Assembly (NCBI GenBank): GCA_964410625.1 | Contig: CAYPHY010000014.1 | Span: 28,093 to 92,092, forward strand | Source of the DNA: CAYPHY01 sp964410625 | GTDB lineage: Bacteria > Chloroflexota > Anaerolineae > Promineifilales > Promineifilaceae | Length of the DNA stretch: 64,000 nucleotides | Direction of reading: 5' to 3' | Part shown: one piece after another, positions 47,981 through 55,366 of the stretch | How the letters are laid out: each line of letters starts with the position of its first letter | Position numbering within the stretch: the stretch's first letter is position 1 | Notes under the pieces: model-generated | What the model was told of the DNA's origin: nothing | The model's database searches: none | Seen by the model: the letters and a program-made list of their open reading frames with translations, nothing else | Translations under genes and position numbers: made by a program

Positions 47981-50900
47981 TCTCGAATCATAAAGTCGGC
48001 CGGTAACTGAAAGAAATCACTTCCATTTGACAGCAGCACCCGTTGGCCTGTTTGTGGATCATACAGGCCAACGTTTATTTTTGCCGAACCGCGATAGGCA
48101 GGATCGTGGAGCATGACCAGATGACGGTCGGCAAGCAAGTCGCCGGTTATCCAGGTGTTGGTCGGCCGTTGCCCCTCCACGGGCCGGCCGTCATGCTGCC
48201 CAATCAAACGGCCGTCCTCATCCACCAAATGGACAAAGACCGTATAATCATCCCCACCCGTCTGCAATGCCTGCCAGTAGAGCGTGACCGCTACCCCTTC
48301 ATCCGCATTCACCGTCGTTTCTGACAGACTGTATCCGATCAGTTGTGCCACTTCACCAAACGTTGCTTCGACGGGATTGGCATCGGCCGGTAATGCCTCC
48401 AGTCGTTCGGCCGCTGCGATCTCAATCCCCTCTAACCGTTCTTCAAAATCTTCCAGGCGCACGGTTAGCGTGGCCTCGCCCGGCGCAGCCGACAACGGAA
48501 TATCCACCATCCGCCGTTCACGCACGATTTCACCCGCTTGCCACTGTGAGGTAGGATATTGCTCGGCTAGCAAACGGCCGCCTGTCACCACCAGGGTTTC
48601 CCCCTCCTGCTCCACTACAACTTCCGGCACAAGATGGGCTAAACCCGCTTGCGCCGCTTTCCAGGTCAGATAAAGCGGTATGGCCTCACCTGGCAAATAA
48701 GGCCCGCGACCAAATTCGGCCGCGACTAGCTGCAAGCCCGCAGTTACCTGAACCGGCGCTGCCAACCAGCGCGGCTCCGGCAGAGCATAGGGGTTATGAA
48801 CAGGCCGCCCCGCTTCATTGAACTGTGGTGGGGAGAGCGCCACACTTCCCAGCTTGACCTGTTGCCCTTGTGGTGTCCCTTGTTCGTCCGTTATCTCGAC
48901 GGTCTGGATCGCCTCGCCTGAGCCGGAATAAACACTAATCGCCAGTGGATAAGCCAGCGGTGGCGTGCCAATCGCTAGTGGCAACACATGGTAAGTGGTC
49001 ACGGCCGCCCCTCCCGGCCACTGTTCCGTCGGCCGTCCATAGCTATCCACCAACGGCGCATCGGCCTGGCTGACCAGCCATCCTTCCTCATCCAGCAAGC
49101 GCATCGCCACACTGTAACGTTCCGTGATGGGTTGTTCAAGCTCCCAACAGAGGGTGAGGGTAACGGCCGTGTCGGCCGCTGCCCCCTGTTCCATCCACGC
49201 GGAGCGCAACAAGAGCGAACCGAAGCGCTTGCCGATGGGGATGATGGCTGGTTCGGCCGCCTCTTGGCAATCGGGGACGGCTGTGCTCTCCACCCCCAAT
49301 CGGTACTCGCGCAGCAACAGGTCATCGAAGGGATAGGTCGCCGCGAACGCCCCCTGCCGTTCCAACTCGAACGTTGTCCGCCCCTGCCAATCGCGTGTGC
49401 CTTGTGGGTAATCTACGGCGAAGGCGTGGCGTGGTTGGTTGGCGGAGAAAAGCCATCGGTGGCAAGTGGCAGGTGGCAGGCGGCAGGTGGCAGGAGGGGC
49501 CATCGTGATCGGCGTAGAACCTTGATATTCAAAGGGGAGTGACCAATCGGTGTTGGGGATGACGATCAAGTCATCGGGTTGCGCGGTCGTCTGCAGAAAA
49601 CGGGCTACCCCACGCATGTCGGGCTTTGCTACATTGGGGTTGAAAAAATACTGCCCCAAGCCCCAAAGCGACAAATAAAGGACGCTTGCCCCCAATACCA
49701 GTGCTGCTCCACGTCTTAGCCATCCCAGCCAGTGGCGCGGCCGTTGCCACACCGGCGCAATCAAAACCGCCAGCAATGGAAACAAGGCGATGGCAAAGAT
49801 GATCACATAGCGCGGGTGGGAAAAGGAGCGCACGCTCCATACCACAAGCGCCGAACTGAGCGGCAAGAGCCATTGTAGAAGAAACTCCACCTTGTATCCC
49901 GGTTTGCCAAACCGGAATCGGAGTTGCGGGTTTAGGTTGAAACCCCCAACCCGCGCCACGAGGAAGGCAATAATTAGGGCAACGGCCGCTATCCCCGCAA
50001 CCCAACCAATAAACGGCCGCGCCAGCGCATTCGCCAATCCGGTCAAATGAAATGCCCATACCTGGGGAAAGAGATAATCTAGCGGGACCGGCTCAGTGGC
50101 AAACGTCCCGGCGTTGGCTTCCGACTGCACGGCCGCGCGGTTGAAAAAGACGGCCGCAAACCAGGGCAGACTCGCCAGCGCGACGAGGATATGGGCGAGT
50201 AGCCAACGAAAGACTGGGGATTGGAGATTGGAGATTAGAGAGTGGGAGATTGAGGGATTGGGAGACTGGGAGACTGGGAGATTGGGAGATTGGCTCTCTC
50301 GCTTCTCACTTGCCACTCGCCACTCCCCACTCCCCACTCCTCCCCTGCGCTTCCACAAGCCCCACAGAGCAACATAAGCCACTGCAAAGACGGAGATGTA
50401 GTGCAGGTGGAGAGCGATCCATTCGAGAAGGGCAAGGGCAACCAGCGCGGCCGTGCTCTGTGATCGCCACTCACGCTCGGCCGCCAGCAACATGCCAAGA
50501 TAGACCAGCGGCAACAGCGAGTAGACACGGATCTCTTGAGCGTAGATAACGGATAGCGGAGAGATAGCCACGAGTACGGCCGCGAGCCACGCCGCTTGTT
50601 TGCCCTTTCCCTGGCGGCCAGCCATCAATGTAAATGCCACAACGACTTGCAACAGGCTGGCTAGTGCGGAAAGATAACGGCCGCTAAATGCCGACTCTCC
50701 GACAACTGAAACCCATCCTTTGAGGAAAACAAAGTAGAGTGGGGGATGAACGTTGTTTAGCCGATCAGCAACCAACTCGCCCAGGCTGGAAGTCGCCAGA
50801 TGGAGGCTGATCCCCTCATCCCACCAGATGCTCTGTGCCTCTATCTGGAACAGCCGTAAGAGCCAGGCCAGTAATAGCAGCCCTGTTATAGCGGCAAATC

Positions 50901-51051
50901 TGAGCCAAATCGGATTGGAACGTCCCTGAAACACAGAAACGTGAAGACCCCGAGCCTTCGTCGCTCTCCCTCTGCGTCCTTGCGTCTCTGCGTTAGATTT
51001 ATACACGCCTAACCCGTCATTTAATAATTTACTACTCAGCAGCAACAACAT
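47977..51051 (-). CDS. Giant GT39-like membrane glycosyltransferase
   Basis: 1024 residues from ATG 51051, which overlaps the upstream gene end by 20 bases; a GTG near residue 40 is an alternative, since residues 18-33 are repeat-encoded. The first loop SIWWDEGISLHLATSSLGEL holds the acidic DE pair of GT-C enzymes, followed by VHPPLYFVFLKGW. About 12 membrane segments lead to an outer part with two copies of the FVHL module (copy 2: VAVTLYWQALQTGGDDYTVF). Repeat insertions are found at residues ~237-280 (families B and C) and ~518-533 (family L). It probably moves a sugar from a polyprenyl carrier. Confidence 0.78.
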   Translation of the reverse strand: MLLLLSSKLLNDGLGVYKSNAETQGRRGRATKARGLHVSVFQGRSNPIWLRFAAITGLLLLAWLLRLFQIEAQSIWWDEGISLHLATSSLGELVADRLNNVHPPLYFVFLKGWVSVVGESAFSGRYLSALASLLQVVVAFTLMAGRQGKGKQAAWLAAVLVAISPLSVIYAQEIRVYSLLPLVYLGMLLAAEREWRSQSTAALVALALLEWIALHLHYISVFAVAYVALWGLWKRRGGVGSGEWRVASEKRESQSPNLPVSQSPNPSISHSLISNLQSPVFRWLLAHILVALASLPWFAAVFFNRAAVQSEANAGTFATEPVPLDYLFPQVWAFHLTGLANALARPFIGWVAGIAAVALIIAFLVARVGGFNLNPQLRFRFGKPGYKVEFLLQWLLPLSSALVVWSVRSFSHPRYVIIFAIALFPLLAVLIAPVWQRPRHWLGWLRRGAALVLGASVLYLSLWGLGQYFFNPNVAKPDMRGVARFLQTTAQPDDLIVIPNTDWSLPFEYQGSTPITMAPPATCRLPPATCHRWLFSANQPRHAFAVDYPQGTRDWQGRTTFELERQGAFAATYPFDDLLLREYRLGVESTAVPDCQEAAEPAIIPIGKRFGSLLLRSAWMEQGAAADTAVTLTLCWELEQPITERYSVAMRLLDEEGWLVSQADAPLVDSYGRPTEQWPGGAAVTTYHVLPLAIGTPPLAYPLAISVYSGSGEAIQTVEITDEQGTPQGQQVKLGSVALSPPQFNEAGRPVHNPYALPEPRWLAAPVQVTAGLQLVAAEFGRGPYLPGEAIPLYLTWKAAQAGLAHLVPEVVVEQEGETLVVTGGRLLAEQYPTSQWQAGEIVRERRMVDIPLSAAPGEATLTVRLEDFEERLEGIEIAAAERLEALPADANPVEATFGEVAQLIGYSLSETTVNADEGVAVTLYWQALQTGGDDYTVFVHLVDEDGRLIGQHDGRPVEGQRPTNTWITGDLLADRHLVMLHDPAYRGSAKINVGLYDPQTGQRVLLSNGSDFFQLPADFMIRD
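49455..49500. repeat. Family L repeat inside GT39-like gene
   Basis: GTGGCAAGTGGCAGGTGGCA with GGCGGCAGGTGGCAG; encodes PPATCRLPPATC. The same unit forms the tandem array at the window end (63944-64000). Confidence 0.78.
50214..50343. repeat. Families B and C composite inside GT39-like gene
   Basis: GATTGGAGATTAGAGAGTGG and repeats of GGGAGACTGGGAGATTGG, followed by CTTGCCACTCGCCACTCC with CCACTCCCCACTCC. The frame stays open and encodes VASEKRESQSPNLPVSQSPN. This is the longest repeat-derived protein segment of the window. Confidence 0.88.
50955..51001. repeat. Family H unit at the 5-prime end of the GT39-like gene
   Basis: TCGCTCTCCCTCTGCGTCCT with TGCGTCTCTGCGTTAGATTT. It would encode residues 18-33 (SNAETQGRRGRATKA), which look unlike a protein start. 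Confidence 0.65.
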
Positions 51052-54043
51052 TCAGCAATTGCGGCAGGATCACCCGCTCGGCTGCACCCCCATCCACCGG
51101 CAGGCGCAGACCACTATCGGCCGCATACAACCCGACCGCAATCCTATACTGCCCCGGCAACACATTCTCGCCAACGGGCAATACAAATTCATCAACCACG
51201 ACCTGCCCGGCAGCCAAGGTGTGCGTCGGTAAGCCGCCCGGCCAATGGTCGGCCTGAGCGACAATGTTCTCTTGCTCATCCAGCAAATGGACAAACACGG
51301 TGTAAATCGCCGCCGGTTGGCTATCCGTTTGCCAATATAACACTACCTCGGCCGCCTCGCCCACCACCACTTCCTCCGCAAGCAGTTTGCTGCCGTAAAG
51401 ATGGATCCCGTCACCAAACTCATGGGCCAGCGGGATACCGACATCATCTGGCAATTGAAACAGCCGATCGGCCGCCACCACTTCTAGACGGCCGACCTCC
51501 CAGGTCTGCGCCTCTCCAACCGGCGCGACCCGCAGCACATAGTTGCCCGCCGCCAGATCAGCCGCCAGCGGCAAGCGCACCTTCTCATGCACCGTCTCGC
51601 CCACACGCCATTGTTGCGGATCATACCGGCTCAAGGGTAGTGTCCAGGTAGAGATTGGAGATTGGAGACTGGGAGATTGGGAGACTGGGAGATTGGTAGA
51701 CTTGTGCTCTTGCTCTTCACTCGCCACTGCTCCTCCACTCCCCTGCTCTTCTGCTTGCGCCAACGTCCATTCCAGATCAACATCTGCGAGAAGCGCAGCG
51801 GTCGCCTGCCAAAAGACATCCAACGACAACGTTTCACCGGCGAGGATCGTTGGTGGCACGGCCGAATGCCCCAACAGCAACAGTGCGCCATCCAACCAGG
51901 AGGCATCGGCCGCCTGTGAAATCTCCAGGCGTTCTGCGCCCACTGGCGTTTCTTGCGGCGGAATCGCTACGGCAGCAGCCTCATATTCAACCCCGGCAAA
52001 AGCCCCCTCTTCAGCCATTACAGCCAACTGGCCGCCAGTAGTCTCATCAAACATCGTCAGCACCAGCGAATAGTCGCCGGGAGGCATGGCAAGCGGCCGT
52101 TGCAAGCGATACGCTACCTCTGGCCGTTCATCGGCCGCCCAATCTTCCGGGTAGAAATAGACTTCGTTGAGCAGCGGTGTCTCCACGCCACTCCAGATAT
52201 TGCCCTGCTCATCGCGTAAGGACAGGCGTAGGATGGTATGACCAGCGGGCTGTAAGCGTTGCCAACGCGCCCGTAGCGTGATCGCCTCTGGCTCCACATC
52301 GGCACGGAAGGCTTGCAAGGCAACACGGCTATCAAACACAACCGGCTCAGCCAACGCCTCTAATGTCCGATCCGGCCGCTGTGTTTCCGGCTGGCGATAG
52401 ATCCACGCCTGCTCTAAACCGCCATAGCGAATGGTGTGCAACAATTGTAAATCGGCCGTTTCCGCGTCAAATTCCGATTCGCTCCCTTGTTTGCTCCCGG
52501 CCGTATAGATCACGTAATCAGCCTGTTCTCGTCCCCCTGCTTCAGCCAGCAAGGTCTCGCCGGAGAAGAAAGGGGCCAGGGAGGGGGCAATACCGGATAC
52601 TGCCGATGCCTCTGTCGCATCCGGCTGGGAATTGCTCAACCAACGCCCGGCCGCGCTGATACTTTCGCCCCACCCCAACGGCATGACTTGTCTTGCGGTC
52701 AGTGGGCCACCAACCAGCAGATTATAGGCGGCCAGCGGATAAGGCCAGAAAAGAAGCCAGTAACCGATTTGTCCGATGAGCGCGGCCGCCAACAGCCAGC
52801 GCCTCCCACTCCTCTGCGTCCACAGCACCCAGCCCAATGCCCCAAGCAAAATCAAGGCCGGGATCGCTGGAAGCATATAGCGGTCGAACTTCTTCGCTGC
52901 GGGGGTAATGGCTGCCAGAAAAACGGCCGCCCATAGTAACAATATCCACGCCAGGCCCTGCAACGCCTTTCCACGCTGCCGGAACACAGCAATTAGCCAC
53001 AGCACCAGACCAATAACGACAACCGGACTCAGTCGCCATAGCAGCGCAACAGGATAAAAGAGCGGGCCATGATCATAGGCGACTTTACCCAGGAAGAAGG
53101 TCGGCCGCAGCGCCTCGTCTATGTGCCTCCCTGCGCTACTCGTCATCAACTGCCACACACTTAGCGGCGCACTCCATAGCGCGGGAAACACCACCAATGC
53201 CGTCACGCCAAAACTCACCAGCCAGATAAGGCCTTGTGTCACCGTGCGGCCGAACCACGCTCGCTCCCCACTCCGGTAGCGTTGCCAGAGGACCCAGGCA
53301 AAGACAACGGCCGTCAACGGCAAAATCAACAACGCCGGAGACTTGGTGAGGGTAGCCAGGGCGGCGGCAATGCCAGCAAGGATGAGGGATGAAGGGTGAA
53401 GGATGAAGGATGAGGGATGAATTGAACTCTCATCCTTCATCCTTCTGCCTTCATCCTTTCCTCCAATCTGCAATGCTACCAGCAAGGCCAACAAGCTGAC
53501 CGCCATAAACGTCGAAGCCAGACCGTCTACATGGAGAATACCGGACAGGCCGATGAAAAAGGGGTCGAAAGCGAGCAATAGACCGCCGACGAAGGCAACA
53601 ACCGGCCCCCATAGTTGTCTGGTTAACAGATAGAGCAAGACAATACCAGTACAATTCACCACAATGACGGCAATTCGAGCCGCAGTTAGTAGCGCGGCAA
53701 GCTGTTGGAAGGCGGCCGTGTTGTCGGGGGTCAAAAAGGCCAACCGGGTAAGCCATTCATAGGCGGCGGCCGTCTGCGGCACAAGCAGTAGTTGCAAGGA
53801 GATGCCCATCGCTCCCAACCAGGTCGTGGTGACCCCGGGATGACCTGCTACCAGGGTGTCCGGCCACTGTCCAGCCAGCAACGCCTCGCGAAAGAGGACG
53901 GAGCGATAGACCCAGATCAGTTCATCAGGGGTGATGTAACGGCCGAGGGCCACCAGGCGTGGCAACAACGCCGCGGCCAACAGAAGCAGCATTAGCCAAC
54001 CGTTTGGATGCGGCCGTATAGAAAACCGGAAGCTTTTTCTCAT
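51032..54043 (-). CDS. Giant GT39-like membrane glycosyltransferase
   Basis: 1003 residues from ATG 54043 (TTG 54046 also possible). The first loop has RYITPDELIWVYRSVLFREA with the acidic motif, then a long set of membrane segments. The outer C-terminal part holds two or three FVHL-type modules (VVLYWQTDSQPAAIYTVFVH, LPGQYRIAVGLYAADSGLRL). Family D DNA encodes residues ~196-222 (MKDESSIHPSSFILHPSSL) and family B/C DNA residues ~768-800. It and the downstream gene overlap by 20 bases, so they are co-translated. It likely takes sugar from a polyprenyl phosphate donor; target unknown. Confidence 0.78.
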   Translation of the reverse strand: MRKSFRFSIRPHPNGWLMLLLLAAALLPRLVALGRYITPDELIWVYRSVLFREALLAGQWPDTLVAGHPGVTTTWLGAMGISLQLLLVPQTAAAYEWLTRLAFLTPDNTAAFQQLAALLTAARIAVIVVNCTGIVLLYLLTRQLWGPVVAFVGGLLLAFDPFFIGLSGILHVDGLASTFMAVSLLALLVALQIGGKDEGRRMKDESSIHPSSFILHPSSLILAGIAAALATLTKSPALLILPLTAVVFAWVLWQRYRSGERAWFGRTVTQGLIWLVSFGVTALVVFPALWSAPLSVWQLMTSSAGRHIDEALRPTFFLGKVAYDHGPLFYPVALLWRLSPVVVIGLVLWLIAVFRQRGKALQGLAWILLLWAAVFLAAITPAAKKFDRYMLPAIPALILLGALGWVLWTQRSGRRWLLAAALIGQIGYWLLFWPYPLAAYNLLVGGPLTARQVMPLGWGESISAAGRWLSNSQPDATEASAVSGIAPSLAPFFSGETLLAEAGGREQADYVIYTAGSKQGSESEFDAETADLQLLHTIRYGGLEQAWIYRQPETQRPDRTLEALAEPVVFDSRVALQAFRADVEPEAITLRARWQRLQPAGHTILRLSLRDEQGNIWSGVETPLLNEVYFYPEDWAADERPEVAYRLQRPLAMPPGDYSLVLTMFDETTGGQLAVMAEEGAFAGVEYEAAAVAIPPQETPVGAERLEISQAADASWLDGALLLLGHSAVPPTILAGETLSLDVFWQATAALLADVDLEWTLAQAEEQGSGGAVASEEQEHKSTNLPVSQSPSLQSPISTWTLPLSRYDPQQWRVGETVHEKVRLPLAADLAAGNYVLRVAPVGEAQTWEVGRLEVVAADRLFQLPDDVGIPLAHEFGDGIHLYGSKLLAEEVVVGEAAEVVLYWQTDSQPAAIYTVFVHLLDEQENIVAQADHWPGGLPTHTLAAGQVVVDEFVLPVGENVLPGQYRIAVGLYAADSGLRLPVDGGAAERVILPQLLNVVAAE
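51648..51745. repeat. Family B (plus C-like) repeat inside GT39-like gene
   Basis: GTAGAGATTGGAGATTGGAG with ACTGGGAGATTGGGAGACTG, then CACTCGCCACTGCTCCTCCA. It encodes KSTNLPVSQSPSLQSPIST in frame, nearly the same peptide as in the neighbouring gene at 50214. Confidence 0.88.
53383..53462. repeat. Family D repeat inside GT39-like gene
   Basis: AAGGATGAGGGATGAAGGGT with GAAGGATGAAGGATGAGGGA faces TTGAACTCTCATCCTTCATC with CTTCTGCCTTCATCC. The frame stays open across the whole hairpin. Confidence 0.9.
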
Positions 54044-54085
54044 CAAAATTTACCTAAATGCAACGTATACAATACATTCAGCTAG

Positions 54086-54113
54086 TTGCCAAGCGTCCTA
54101 AACTCAGTATAAT
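54086..54113 (+). promoter_or_regulatory. Promoter of S1-clpC
   Basis: TTGCCA (54086-54091), a 16-base spacer, then TATAAT (54108-54113). The strongest sigma-70-like promoter seen in the window, with a leader of about 60 bases to the ATG at 54180. Confidence 0.7.
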
Positions 54114-54179
54114 CACATCAACTTTGTATACCCCCTTTTAAGCAAAATCATGAGTCGGGGTGATCGGGATTTATAACAT

Positions 54180-55334
54180 ATGGTTGAGACAGAAACTGGT
54201 GATGGTTATCACCTCATGGAGCTTCTTTTAGACGGGGACTTGTATTTCCCCAGCGCCGGAGAAATCCGGTCAGGTCGCGTTGTCGCCTATCGTAACCACG
54301 AAATTCTTGTTGACATCGGAGCCAAGTCGGAAGGGATTATTTCCGGCCAGGAAGCGACGTCTCTGGATGCTGAAGCACGCAAAATGCTGGCAGAAGGGAA
54401 CGAAGTCCTGGTTTATATCGTCGATCCAGAAGATGATCATGGAAATATTGTCCTTTCCTACAAACGGGCGGCCGAAGAACAAGATTGGCGGCGGGCGATC
54501 CAGTTAATGGACGAGCAGGAAACCTGCGAGACCAAAGTGGTTGGCTACAACAAAGGTGGTCTGCTGGTCAACATCGGACAGTTGCGCGGTTTTGTGCCTA
54601 GCAGCCAGTTACGCCGTGACCGCCAGATAAATCCCAATGCCGACAATCGAGACGAATTGTTGCGGCCGTTGGTGGGACAAACCCTGATCGTCAAGGTCAT
54701 CGAGGTAGACCGCGAGCGCAACCGTCTCATTCTCTCCGAGCAGGCAGCCTCCAAGGAGGTTCGCCAGGCCAAACGAGCCGAGCGTCTGGCCGGCATTGAA
54801 GAAGGCCAAGTCTTTGAAGGGCGGGTCGTAAACCTGGCCGACTTTGGTGTGTTTGTGGACATCGGTGGAATTGAAGGGTTGGTACATGTATCGGAAATCA
54901 GCTGGAAACGGATCAACAATCCCACCGAAATGCTCAAAAAGGGTGACAAAGTCTCGGTTTGTGTTCTAAGCATTGACAACGACCGCCAACGGATTGCCTT
55001 AAGCATCAAGCGGCTCCAGCCCGACCCCTGGACGATGGTCAACGACCTGTACCAAGTTGGACAACTCGTCGAAGCCGAAATTACGCGGCTGACTAAGTTC
55101 GGCGCGTTTGCGCGGCTGAACGACGACTATCAACTGGAAGGGTTAATCCACATCTCCGAAATGTCGGAGGAACGTGTTGATCATCCGCGTGCAGTTGTCA
55201 AGCCTGCTGATCATGTAATGGTAAGAATTATTCGCATTGACCCCGAACAGAGACAACTTGGGCTGAGCCTGAAACAAGTGGCCTCGGAAAAATTCCTAGA
55301 GGCGGATCTCGCTCTGTGGGAACAAGGCAGTTGA
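54180..55334 (+). CDS. rpsA: 30S ribosomal protein S1-like, four S1 domains
   Basis: 384 residues with four S1 RNA-binding domains at about 26-95, 111-183, 204-275 and 289-365. The third (GQVFEGRVVNLADFGVFVDI, GGIEGLVHVSEISW) is best conserved. The four-domain form is common in Gram-positive and Chloroflexota lineages, compared with six in proteobacteria. It helps mRNA bind the small subunit. The ribosome site is weak, though a good promoter precedes it. clpC follows 32 bases downstream on the same strand, an uncommon pairing of translation and protein quality control. Confidence 0.92.
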   Translation: MVETETGDGYHLMELLLDGDLYFPSAGEIRSGRVVAYRNHEILVDIGAKSEGIISGQEATSLDAEARKMLAEGNEVLVYIVDPEDDHGNIVLSYKRAAEEQDWRRAIQLMDEQETCETKVVGYNKGGLLVNIGQLRGFVPSSQLRRDRQINPNADNRDELLRPLVGQTLIVKVIEVDRERNRLILSEQAASKEVRQAKRAERLAGIEEGQVFEGRVVNLADFGVFVDIGGIEGLVHVSEISWKRINNPTEMLKKGDKVSVCVLSIDNDRQRIALSIKRLQPDPWTMVNDLYQVGQLVEAEITRLTKFGAFARLNDDYQLEGLIHISEMSEERVDHPRAVVKPADHVMVRIIRIDPEQRQLGLSLKQVASEKFLEADLALWEQGS

Positions 55335-55366
55335 TTGTTAGACTGACACCCTGAAGAGGTAAAACA

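Noticed and set aside
50214..50343. Sequencing or assembly error in the GT39-like gene
   Set aside because: The frame remains open on both sides, and similar in-frame repeats occur in at least three other genes, so a true insertion is the simpler reading.
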